The position numbers and the translations under genes are program-made. Positions 1 through 6,322 of a DNA stretch of 6,322 bases are shown here, one piece after another (within the stretch, counting starts at the first letter, position 1; every line of letters starts with the position of its first letter). This DNA comes from Alkalimonas sp. (GTDB lineage Bacteria > Pseudomonadota > Gammaproteobacteria > Enterobacterales > Alteromonadaceae). The notes beneath the pieces are model-generated. The model ran no database searches. It was not told the origin of the DNA and saw only the letters and a list, made by a program, of their open reading frames with translations. The stretch lies in the NCBI GenBank assembly GCA_007117525.1, contig SKGJ01000244.1, forward strand, positions 1-6,322. Reading direction: 5' to 3'.

Positions 1-370
1 CGTCCGGTTTAATCGCGGCAACGATGTCTTCCAGCAACAAGGAGCCATCGGCCTGCACGGCTAATGGCTGTGGTTGAATGGAACCCAATACGGCAGCACC
101 ACCACCTTCCCAGCGGTAGGTATGCCAGTCCTGGCCCAGGATCACTTCATCACCCCGTTGGCAGTGGCTCATCATCGCCAGTAAATTGGTTTGGGTGCCA
201 CTGGATGCAAAAAGCGCGGCTTCAAATCCCAACTGCGAAGCCGCCCAGTCCTGCAGAGCGTTAGTGGTTGGGCAGTCCTGAAACACATCGTCGCCAAGCT
301 CTGCTGCCATCATGGCCGCTCTCATCCCTGCAGTTGGCTTGGTGACGGTATCGCTGCGAAAATCAATCAT
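1..370 (-). CDS. ltaE: Low-specificity L-threonine aldolase, N-terminal 123 residues (cut by window edge)
   Basis: PLP-dependent cytosolic enzyme that cleaves L-threonine or L-allo-threonine to glycine and acetaldehyde. The reverse strand translates without a stop from an ATG at 370 to the window edge. The protein begins MIDFRSDTVTKP, then GDDVFQDCPTTNALQ, a SSGTQTNL phosphate-binding stretch at about residues 57-64, and a His at residue 83. From memory it aligns with E. coli LtaE without gaps through GGAAVLGSIQPQP, and His83 corresponds to the residue that stacks on the PLP ring. About 123 of ~333 residues are present; the PLP-binding lysine lies outside. I chose the ATG at 370 because relatives start with MIDxRSDTVT and a GGGA sits six bases upstream. 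An in-frame ATG at 382 has no convincing Shine-Dalgarno. The gene follows a 235-base gap, so it probably has its own promoter. Confidence 0.95.
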   Translation of the reverse strand, partial: MIDFRSDTVTKPTAGMRAAMMAAELGDDVFQDCPTTNALQDWAASQLGFEAALFASSGTQTNLLAMMSHCQRGDEVILGQDWHTYRWEGGGAAVLGSIQPQPLAVQADGSLLLEDIVAAIKPD

Positions 371-605
371 CAAAGATCCCATTGCTTGCAAAGTCGGCTC
401 AGTGTCCCCCGAGCCAAGCCCGGACACAATCAAAAAATCGAGCATTCAACTGAATTTTATGCAATTTAGTCGCAGCGACCTGGTTGTTATAGTCATCAGA
501 ATTAATCAAGCTGGGAGCAAGGTTCAGTCGAGCACAGAAGCAATGAAAAGGCGTACTGAGCCAAGTTGCTTTGTCATTAAACAAAGGTTGAACAGGCCAG
601 ACTCA
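371..605 (-). other. Gene-free spacer upstream of ltaE with short inverted repeats
   Basis: No credible gene is seen here on either strand. It holds the ltaE leader and the end of the preceding cyclase transcript. Possible -10-like hexamers on the minus strand are TATAAC (486-491) and TAAAAT (454-459), but neither has a good -35 at the right distance. There is an 11-base palindrome GTCGCAGCGAC at 469-479, which could be an operator. A perfect 6-bp stem with a 6-base loop lies at 569-586 (CTTTGT/ACAAAG), shortly after the cyclase stop codon. It lacks a T-run, so it is not a standard intrinsic terminator. Two mutually exclusive stems lie nearer ltaE and are listed separately. Confidence 0.6.
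396..427 (-). promoter_or_regulatory. Overlapping alternative stems in the ltaE leader
   Basis: Two inverted repeats interlock. GTGTCC at 402-407 pairs with GGACAC at 422-427 (14-base loop), while GGCTC at 396-400 pairs with GAGCC at 411-415 (10-base loop). Because the arms interleave, a transcript crossing here could form one stem or the other, but not both as simple hairpins. The nearer arm is about 25 bases from the ltaE start. No T-run follows and no known riboswitch consensus is recognised. The stems are short and could be chance, so a regulatory role is inference only. Confidence 0.2.
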
Positions 606-2069
606 TTAAATTTCAGGTGCGACCGTCGTTGCCACACAAATACGATCGCGTCCTTCGGCTTTGGCCTGATACAAGGCTTTATCTGCTCGCTCAAAGCAGT
701 GCATTAACGGTTCTTTTTTGGCTTGCTCTGCAATGCCAAAACTGCAGCTAAGCTGAATGATGCCGGCGAACAACTGGTTTTCCAGACGATTTCGAATCCG
801 CTCGGCCAGTACTTCGGCTTCTTGCAAGTTGGTTTTTTGGCAAAGAATGACAAACTCTTCGCCACCCCAGCGCGTAACCTGATCACCATCACGCACTTCG
901 GCCATTACCAGAGCCGCCAACTCCTGCAATACCTGGTCCCCCACCAAATGACCATGCTGATCGTTGATGGCTTTAAAATGATCAATGTCGAGCACTATCA
1001 GGCTAAAGGCATCGGCATGCTTGGCTTGGCGGCGCTGCTGTGTTTGCATCGACTGATCAAAGTGATTGCGGTTGTATGTCTTGGTTAAAGGATCATGACT
1101 GGATACATACTGCAATTTTTTAATGGCCCGCTCTAAACGAGCCCGGGTCTGTTCGAGTTGTTGATTCTTTTCCTGCAGCTGTCGATTGAAGGTACGATTG
1201 CGTAAATTCCAGGCCATTAACAACAAAATAATCAGCATGGCCACCACGGTGACTTGCCAGGCCAGGCGGTAGCTGGTACGTTCAATCAGCTCAATCTGGG
1301 TCCAGTTGCGGTAAGTTTGAATGCGTTCAGCGTCACTGAGACTTGTCAGCACTTGGTCAATCAGCGGGATATAGGGAGCAAGCTCTGCTGTTACCCCCAT
1401 GCGAAGCTCATCTTCCAGCCCAACCCAGCCAGCAATCTTCAAATGATAAAGCCCCTGCTGCTGGATTAACGCATTGATGGAGTACAAAGAGCCAATGAAT
1501 AAATCGGCTCTGCCAGCGGCCACAGCGGCCAAACCGCTCGCCTCGTTGTCCACCGGCAGCACCTGAGTCTGTGGATAATAGTTCGCCAGGTATTCCAGCA
1601 GCCGATAGCCCTCAGGCACAGCCAGTGAGCGATCGCCAATGTTGTCCAGACTCTGCAAAAAAGGCTGCTCACGCAACGATACCAACACATTGGGTGAACG
1701 AAAATACACCCCGGTAAAATGCAGGTACTCTTCACGCTCGGGCGAACGATTGAGCATCGGCGTCAGCTGGCAACGTCCATCCTGCAAAGCCTGTAAGGTA
1801 TCGCTCCAGGATAGAGTGGGCACCAGCTCAAAACGACTGCCTGTACTTTCGGATAAATAGCGGATGTAGTCCGACGAAATTCCCACATGACGGCCATCAA
1901 TCACCGCCTCGTACGGCAGCCAATCCGGATCCACGCAGTAACGTATTCGCTCCGGCAGAGCAGCAAGACTCAGAGGAGCCAAAAACATGCAGCCAAGCAA
2001 CAATAGGCCCGGCAATGAGCGAGTCGCTGACACAAAGTCAATCTTACCCTTCTGCTTGAAAAACAACAT
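606..2069 (-). CDS. Membrane diguanylate cyclase with periplasmic solute-binding (SBP_bac_3-like) sensor domain
   Basis: Predicted to make c-di-GMP from two GTP at the inner membrane in response to a periplasmic ligand. Residues ~18-37 are a signal peptide ending SLAA. Residues ~40-258 form a type 3 solute-binding fold, with a NRSPER stretch (107-112) and GRADLFIGS (186-194). Residues 269-288 are a transmembrane helix, ~291-320 a coiled-coil linker, and ~321-478 the GGDEF domain. The catalytic site is intact: DIDHFK at 361-366 and GGEEF at 402-406. An RxxD inhibitory site (RDGD, 393-396) lies exactly five residues before GGEEF, so product feedback inhibition is expected. A conserved arginine (R112) sits where amino-acid-binding relatives hold the ligand carboxylate, but the Asp that binds the alpha-amino group in HisJ appears to be Ser194 by eye. 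The ligand is therefore uncertain. AAGAG lies five to six bases before the start. It begins 52 bases after the MHYT gene and may be co-transcribed with it. Confidence 0.93.
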   Translation of the reverse strand: MLFFKQKGKIDFVSATRSLPGLLLLGCMFLAPLSLAALPERIRYCVDPDWLPYEAVIDGRHVGISSDYIRYLSESTGSRFELVPTLSWSDTLQALQDGRCQLTPMLNRSPEREEYLHFTGVYFRSPNVLVSLREQPFLQSLDNIGDRSLAVPEGYRLLEYLANYYPQTQVLPVDNEASGLAAVAAGRADLFIGSLYSINALIQQQGLYHLKIAGWVGLEDELRMGVTAELAPYIPLIDQVLTSLSDAERIQTYRNWTQIELIERTSYRLAWQVTVVAMLIILLLMAWNLRNRTFNRQLQEKNQQLEQTRARLERAIKKLQYVSSHDPLTKTYNRNHFDQSMQTQQRRQAKHADAFSLIVLDIDHFKAINDQHGHLVGDQVLQELAALVMAEVRDGDQVTRWGGEEFVILCQKTNLQEAEVLAERIRNRLENQLFAGIIQLSCSFGIAEQAKKEPLMHCFERADKALYQAKAEGRDRICVATTVAPEI

Positions 2070-2113
2070 CGCAGCTCTTTTTGGTAGTTCCTGCTATAAA
2101 GCCTAGTGCGCTT

Positions 2114-2135
2114 TGAAAAAATTACGAATTTTTCA
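2114..2135. repeat. AT-rich inverted repeat spanning the stop codon of the MHYT gene
   Basis: TGAAAAAATT, a three-base loop ACG and AATTTTTCA form an almost perfect inverted repeat with one extra A in the left arm. On the minus strand it includes the last two sense codons and the TAA stop of the MHYT gene. It contains almost no G or C in the stem and has no separate T-run beyond the arm, so at most it is a weak terminator or an RNA processing or stability element between the two c-di-GMP genes. Confidence 0.3.
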
Positions 2136-4644
2136 CTGCCAGCAGCCAATGCTCAAAATCAGCCACCGGCTGAGGGCGGGCAAACAAGTAACCTTGATAG
2201 CAATAACAACCGCTGGCATGCAGCAACTGCTGTTGACTTTCGTGCTCCACCCCTTCAGCCACCAGCTCCATGCCAAAGGTATTGGCAATGCCAATAATGG
2301 CATCCACTATCACCCAGTCTTTTGGCTTCTGGCCATCCCGGCACTGCCTAACAAAGTGCTGGTCAATCTTGATCTCATCAAAGGGTAAACGGGATAAATA
2401 CGACAAGGACGAATACCCGGTGCCAAAATCGTCCATCGCAAACAACAGCCCCAGCGCTTTTAATTGATCCATCCGGGCCACGGCGTCATCCAAATCCGTT
2501 AATACCAGGCTCTCCGTCAGCTCCAACCGCAGCAGTGCTGGGTTCACCTGATAATGCGCCAACAGCCCTGCCATTTGCTCAACAAAGTCCGGTTGATAAA
2601 ACTGCCGGACACTGAGGTTGACGGAGACAGAGAGACGGCCCAACTTCGGGTGCGGCTGCCAAATTTGCAACTGCTGACACGCCTGTTGCAACACCCATTG
2701 GCCAATGGCTTCTATCAGACCGGACTCTTCAGCAAGCGGGATAAAAAAGGCCGGCGAAATCATCCCCCGCTCCGGGTGCTGCCAGCGGATCAAGGCTTCA
2801 ACACCCACCACATCCCCTTGGGCGGTCACTTTGGGCTGATAATACAAACGAAACTGGTTGTGAATTAAAGCCTGGTTCAGCGCTTGCTCCAAAGCAAAAC
2901 GCGCTTCAACTTCCTGCAGCATTTCTGGCTGGAAAAAGCGAATATCATTGCCGCCGGCCCGCTTGGCGTAGCTCATTGCCAAATCGGCTCGCTTTAAACA
3001 CTCATCGGCAGGCTCTTCAGCACGAAACAAGTGGACGCCGATGCTGACAGAGCTCTGATACGAGTGACCACTCAAACGAAACGGCTGCTGCAGCAACTGC
3101 AGCAGCTGCTCAGCCTGCTGCTGCGCCAGATCGCGAGCCAGCGCCTCGGCTGCCGGTAAAAAACCCAGCAAGACCGCAAATTCATCGCTGCTCAGGCGGC
3201 CACAGAAGGTGCCGACGGGCAAATCGCGGGCAATGCGAACAGCGACTTGCTGCAGCAGCTGATCACCAGCCTGATGACCCAGGGTATCGTTCAGGCGTTT
3301 AAAGTCATCCAGATCAATGACGATAGCAGCGGCAAGATGCTGACTTACCGCCATATCCTGCAGCTGCTCTTGCAGACACAACTGCAACTTTTTGCGGTTA
3401 TAGAGCCCGGTCAACTCATCGTAAAACGCCAGCCGATGGATGGTCTCTTCGGCTTCTTTGCGCTCGGTAATGTCGGTAATAAAGCCATACCAACTCACTC
3501 CATCTTCTTCTTGTTCAGGCAGCGAGCTGCCAAGCACCCAGCGGCTGTTGCCCGCTTCATCCAACACCCGGTATTCAAAATGCCAGGGAGTAAGCTCGCT
3601 GGCAGAGCGTTCAATGCTGGCCAGCATCGCTTCGCGATCTTCCGGATGAATCGCCTCAATGACAGCACTGGCATCTTTAGCCGCTTGTTCGGGTGAAATA
3701 CGATAAAAATCCCGAATGGCCTCGCTGGCGTAGGGGAAACTAAGCTGGCCATCCTCAGTGCGTTTAAACTGATACACCAGCCCTGGTACCCGCTCGGCTA
3801 TGCGCTGCATACGCTGTGCCCAAATTGATGCGCGTTGCTCCGATTGCTGATTGCGCTTTTCCACCCGCTGCAACCGCTGCCGCATCACTGCCGTCACCGA
3901 AGCAATCAGCAAAATGGCCACCGCCATCACTACAGCCAGCCAACCCAAAGTTTCTGAGCTAATACGAAAGCCAGCCATGCCCCGCACACTTTCGGCCGGC
4001 AGATACAGGGTTGCATGCATGGCAACGTAATGCATGCTGGCAATAGCCAGCCCCATCACCACAGCACTCAATCCTTTTAACAGTTCAGGATGACGAATAC
4101 GACTGCGCAGCACAGGGCGAACCGCCAGCGCCATGGTGGCCAATGCAACGGCCACCAACACGGATGCAATGAACCAGTCCAATCGATACAACTGCTCAGC
4201 CTGCAGTACCATCGCCGTCATGCCGGTGTAGTGCATAGTGCCAATACCTGCCCCCATCAAAGCGCCACCAAGTACAATGCTGCGCCACCTGGCCGCAGGC
4301 ATTGCCACCACCTGCAAAATCACCGCAGCGGCCAGCACGGCCGGTAGAATGGAGAGCAAGGTCAGCCCCAGGTGGTACTCAACCGTCACTGGCAGCTCAA
4401 ATGCCATCATGCCGGTAAAGTGCATCGCCCAGACACCGGTGCCTAGTGCCACAGCACCCAAGGCATGCCACAAGTGGCGCAGCCGTATTGAGGGGGTCGA
4501 TTGCATTAATTGGGCAACATTAAAGCTGGTGTGGGCAGCGAAAATCGCAATAAAGAGCGATAACAGCACCAAAGTCATGTGATGACTGCCGGTTAAGGCC
4601 AATGAGAAATCGGTTGTGTGATCGGCAAACGCCAGCAATGACAT
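2122..4644 (-). CDS. MHYT-PAS-GGDEF-EAL membrane sensor, probable c-di-GMP phosphodiesterase
   Basis: Likely hydrolyses c-di-GMP to pGpG at the inner face of the membrane. Residues ~22-253 hold seven membrane helices of the MHYT domain, with motifs MHFTGM (74-79), MHYTGM (137-142) and a divergent MHYVAM (204-209). The family is proposed to bind a metal, probably copper, and to sense O2, CO or NO. A helical linker (~254-283) leads to a PAS domain (~284-394, ending DITERKEAEE). A GGDEF domain (~402-572) follows, with the active site changed to SSDEF (485-489) and no RxxD five residues before it, so cyclase activity is unlikely. The EAL domain (~583-835) keeps the expected residues: EAL 616-618, N676, E708, D738-D739, K759, E797 and Q817. 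The start is supported by AGGA six bases upstream. NbdA of Pseudomonas aeruginosa has a similar plan (MHYT, degenerate GGDEF, active EAL), but this protein adds a PAS domain. I do not claim orthology. Confidence 0.95.
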   Translation of the reverse strand: MSLLAFADHTTDFSLALTGSHHMTLVLLSLFIAIFAAHTSFNVAQLMQSTPSIRLRHLWHALGAVALGTGVWAMHFTGMMAFELPVTVEYHLGLTLLSILPAVLAAAVILQVVAMPAARWRSIVLGGALMGAGIGTMHYTGMTAMVLQAEQLYRLDWFIASVLVAVALATMALAVRPVLRSRIRHPELLKGLSAVVMGLAIASMHYVAMHATLYLPAESVRGMAGFRISSETLGWLAVVMAVAILLIASVTAVMRQRLQRVEKRNQQSEQRASIWAQRMQRIAERVPGLVYQFKRTEDGQLSFPYASEAIRDFYRISPEQAAKDASAVIEAIHPEDREAMLASIERSASELTPWHFEYRVLDEAGNSRWVLGSSLPEQEEDGVSWYGFITDITERKEAEETIHRLAFYDELTGLYNRKKLQLCLQEQLQDMAVSQHLAAAIVIDLDDFKRLNDTLGHQAGDQLLQQVAVRIARDLPVGTFCGRLSSDEFAVLLGFLPAAEALARDLAQQQAEQLLQLLQQPFRLSGHSYQSSVSIGVHLFRAEEPADECLKRADLAMSYAKRAGGNDIRFFQPEMLQEVEARFALEQALNQALIHNQFRLYYQPKVTAQGDVVGVEALIRWQHPERGMISPAFFIPLAEESGLIEAIGQWVLQQACQQLQIWQPHPKLGRLSVSVNLSVRQFYQPDFVEQMAGLLAHYQVNPALLRLELTESLVLTDLDDAVARMDQLKALGLLFAMDDFGTGYSSLSYLSRLPFDEIKIDQHFVRQCRDGQKPKDWVIVDAIIGIANTFGMELVAEGVEHESQQQLLHASGCYCYQGYLFARPQPVADFEHWLLAVKNS
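3084..3106. repeat. CTG/CAG-rich inverted repeat inside the degenerate GGDEF coding region
   Basis: GCTGCTGCA and TGCAGCAGC form a perfect 9-bp stem with a 5-base loop. It lies in a longer CTG/CAG-rich tract up to about 3125 that encodes a Gln/Leu-rich helix (residues ~508-521, QQQAEQLLQLLQQ). It most simply reflects repeated CAG and CTG codons, although such tracts can vary in length by slippage. Confidence 0.5.
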
Positions 4645-4734
4645 AGCAGTTCCTGCGCAGGTCGTACGCCCAGGCTAGGATACATATGGGCGCTTTGCTT
4701 CTATCTAAGCACAGCAACCGAAAGACGTCGAGCC
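4645..4734 (-). promoter_or_regulatory. Spacer upstream of the MHYT gene: ribosome-binding site, palindrome, presumed promoter
   Basis: This ~90-base stretch separates the ABC-F terminator from the MHYT gene and must hold that gene's promoter if the terminator works. AGGA lies six bases before the ATG and sets the start. The AGG overlaps a perfect 10-base palindrome CCTGCGCAGG (4652-4661), a possible operator or a structure affecting ribosome access. A weak promoter-like pair TTAGAT and TATGTA with a 16-base spacer can be read further upstream on the minus strand, but the match is poor. No known transcription-factor consensus is recognised. Confidence 0.4.
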
Positions 4735-4765
4735 AAAAACAACAAACCCGGCCAAAGCCGGGTTT
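4735..4765 (-). terminator. Rho-independent terminator of the ABC-F gene
   Basis: On the minus strand AAACCCGGC, loop TTTG, GCCGGGTTT form a perfect 9-bp stem, followed by GTTGTTTTT. It begins 9 bases after the ABC-F stop codon. This is a textbook intrinsic terminator and marks a transcription-unit boundary before the MHYT gene. Confidence 0.92.
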
Positions 4766-4774
4766 GAATGCAGT

Positions 4775-6322
4775 TTAGTTGCGCTGCTGATCTTGCTCTT
4801 TTAAATAGTCATCGTAGCTGCCAGCAAAGTTGCGAATGCCATCGGCGGTGATTTCGATAATGCGGGTCGCCAGCGAGGACACAAACTCCCGGTCATGACT
4901 GACAAAAATCAGCGTGCCCGGATAGTCCAGCAGCGCCTGGTTCAGCGATTCAATCGACTCCATATCCAGGTGGTTGGTCGGCTCGTCCATCAACAGCACA
5001 TTCGGCCGTTGCAGCATCAGTTTGCCAAAGATCATCCGGCCTTTTTCACCACCGGACAAAGCCGTCACCGGTTTTAAGATGTCGTCTTTGGAAAACAGCA
5101 TCCGGCCAAGCACGGCTCTGACCGCCTGCTCATCTTGCTGCGGTTGCTTCCACTGCAGCATCCAGTCAAACACCGACATTTTTTGCTGGAACAAATAGGC
5201 GTGATCCTGAGCGTAATAGCCGATTTCGGCATTTTCCGACCATTTCACCAGGCCAGAGTCGACTGGGTATTCGTTCATCAGGCACTTTAACAAGGTGGTT
5301 TTACCGATGCCGTTGGCACCAATCACCGCGACTTTTTCGCCCACTTCAATCAGTGCCGAGACGCCTTTTAATACCGGCAGCTCATCGAAGCTTTTCTTCA
5401 CATCCTGCAGCTCCAGCGCCAACCGGTACAGCTGCTTGTGCTGCTCAAAACGAATAAAAGGGTTGACCCGACTGGAGGCTTTGACTTCCGCCAGCTGAAT
5501 TTTTTCAATCTGTTTGGCACGCGATGTGGCCTGCTTGGCTTTGGAAGCATTGGCTGAAAAGCGGCTGACAAAATTTTGCAGCTCGGCAATTTGCTCTTTT
5601 TTCTTGGCATTTTCGTTCAGCAGCTGCTCGCGGGCCTGGGTGGAGGCAAACATGTACTGATCGTAATTGCCAGGATACAGCCGGAGCTCACCGTAATCGA
5701 TATCGGCCATATGGGTGCAGACCCGGTTTAAGAAATGCCGGTCGTGCGAAATGATCACCATGGTGCTGTTGCGTTCGGCCAGCACGTTTTCCAGCCAGCG
5801 AATGGTATGAATGTCGAGGTTGTTGGTCGGTTCGTCCAGCAGCATGATATCCGGATCGGAGAACAGCACCTGCGCCAGCAGTACCCGCAGCTTTAAGCCC
5901 GGTGCCAGCGTCGACATCAAGTCAAAATGCTGCTCTACCGGAATCCCCACCCCAATCAACAATTCGCCGGCACGGGCTTCGGCAGTGTACCCATCCATTT
6001 CGCCAAATTGCACTTCCAAATCAGCCACCCGCATGCCGTCTTCTTCGCTCATCTCGGCACTGCCGTAGATGCGATCGCGCTCGGCTTTCACCTGCCACAG
6101 TTCTTCATGGCCCATAATCACCGTATCAACAATGCTGTACTGCTCGTAGGCGAATTGATCCTGGCGCAATTTACCAACCCGCACATTCGGCTCAACCGAC
6201 ACATTGCCGCTGGAAGGCTCCTGCTCACCGCTTAAAATCTTCATAAAGGTCGACTTACCACAGCCATTGGCCCCGATCAGGCCGTAACGGTTGCCCTGGC
6301 CAAACTTGACGGAAATGTTTTC
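4775..6322 (-). CDS. ybiT: ABC-F family ATPase, YbiT-like (N-terminus beyond the window)
   Basis: Soluble twin-ATPase protein of the ABC-F group, whose members act on the ribosome rather than as transporters. The frame stays open from the TAA at 4775-4777 past an internal Met at 6244 to the window edge, giving 515 residues; that Met cannot be the start because the first Walker A (GANGCGKST) lies upstream of it. In fragment numbering: Walker A1 17-25, first Walker B with EPTNNLD 159-170, SHDRHF 192-197, an inter-domain linker ~198-300 rich in Lys and Ala, Walker A2 GANGIGKTT 335-343, LSGGEKGRM 422-430, and DEPTNHLD 445-452. The first signature is degenerate (APGLK), as in E. coli YbiT (APGWK). 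From memory, YbiT has 530 residues and matches throughout, so about 17 residues are missing here. The short C-terminus rules out Uup- or YheS-like extensions. Confidence 0.95.
   Translation of the reverse strand, partial: ENISVKFGQGNRYGLIGANGCGKSTFMKILSGEQEPSSGNVSVEPNVRVGKLRQDQFAYEQYSIVDTVIMGHEELWQVKAERDRIYGSAEMSEEDGMRVADLEVQFGEMDGYTAEARAGELLIGVGIPVEQHFDLMSTLAPGLKLRVLLAQVLFSDPDIMLLDEPTNNLDIHTIRWLENVLAERNSTMVIISHDRHFLNRVCTHMADIDYGELRLYPGNYDQYMFASTQAREQLLNENAKKKEQIAELQNFVSRFSANASKAKQATSRAKQIEKIQLAEVKASSRVNPFIRFEQHKQLYRLALELQDVKKSFDELPVLKGVSALIEVGEKVAVIGANGIGKTTLLKCLMNEYPVDSGLVKWSENAEIGYYAQDHAYLFQQKMSVFDWMLQWKQPQQDEQAVRAVLGRMLFSKDDILKPVTALSGGEKGRMIFGKLMLQRPNVLLMDEPTNHLDMESIESLNQALLDYPGTLIFVSHDREFVSSLATRIIEITADGIRNFAGSYDDYLKEQDQQRN

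Noticed and set aside
399..584. A 61-codon minus-strand open frame in the spacer before ltaE
   Set aside because: It has no Shine-Dalgarno, no recognisable domain and an unremarkable composition, and its ATG lies in the loop of a small inverted repeat. Treated as chance.
569..586. Stem-loop after the cyclase stop as its terminator
   Set aside because: The 6-bp stem is perfect but AT-rich, and no T-run follows on the minus strand.
312..707. A 131-codon plus-strand open frame crossing the ltaE start and the cyclase end
   Set aside because: It lies antisense to two well-supported genes over much of its length and shows no family resemblance or ribosome-binding site.
1989..2000. Possible lipoprotein signal (LLGC) in the cyclase N-terminus
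   Set aside because: The hydrophobic stretch continues past the Cys to a normal signal peptidase I type site (SLAA), and the protein has its own transmembrane helix, so lipidation is unlikely.
3247..3696. A 149-codon plus-strand open frame opposite the PAS and GGDEF coding region
   Set aside because: It is the antisense shadow of a gene whose domains are intact on the other strand, with no independent support.
5890..5930. Missing LSGGx signature in the first ATPase domain of the ABC-F protein
   Set aside because: The APGLK form matches the APGWK of E. coli YbiT, so it is a family trait, not damage.

Overview
The window reads as ordinary chromosomal DNA from a gammaproteobacterium. The main evidence is the ABC-F gene at the right edge, which matches my recollection of E. 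coli YbiT almost motif for motif, and the left-edge gene, which aligns without a gap to E. coli LtaE over its first 123 residues. Base composition looks moderate, and the free-standing sensory c-di-GMP enzymes suggest an environmental or aquatic lineage. I cannot name a genus from the sequence alone.

All four genes lie on the minus strand, so transcription runs from right to left. From the right: a YbiT-like ABC-F ATPase (its first ~17 codons lie outside the window) ends at 4775 and is followed by a clear rho-independent terminator at 4735-4765. After a ~90-base spacer comes an 840-residue membrane protein with the order MHYT, PAS, GGDEF, EAL (2122-4644). It has a degenerate SSDEF active site and a complete set of EAL catalytic residues. 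Then, 52 bases downstream, comes a 487-residue periplasmic-binding-domain diguanylate cyclase (606-2069) with an intact GGEEF site and RxxD inhibitory site. After a 235-base gene-free stretch with several short inverted repeats comes the start of a low-specificity L-threonine aldolase (1-370), cut by the left edge.

The biological centre is the middle pair. One protein looks like a c-di-GMP phosphodiesterase driven by a membrane MHYT sensor (proposed ligand class: diatomic gases via a metal) plus a PAS domain. The other looks like a c-di-GMP synthase driven by a periplasmic solute sensor. Close spacing, shared strand and no strong terminator between them suggest they may be co-transcribed, giving opposing inputs to the same second messenger. 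The flanking genes are housekeeping or translation-related and have no evident functional tie. I see no mobile element, CRISPR array, tRNA, rRNA or clearly novel system here.
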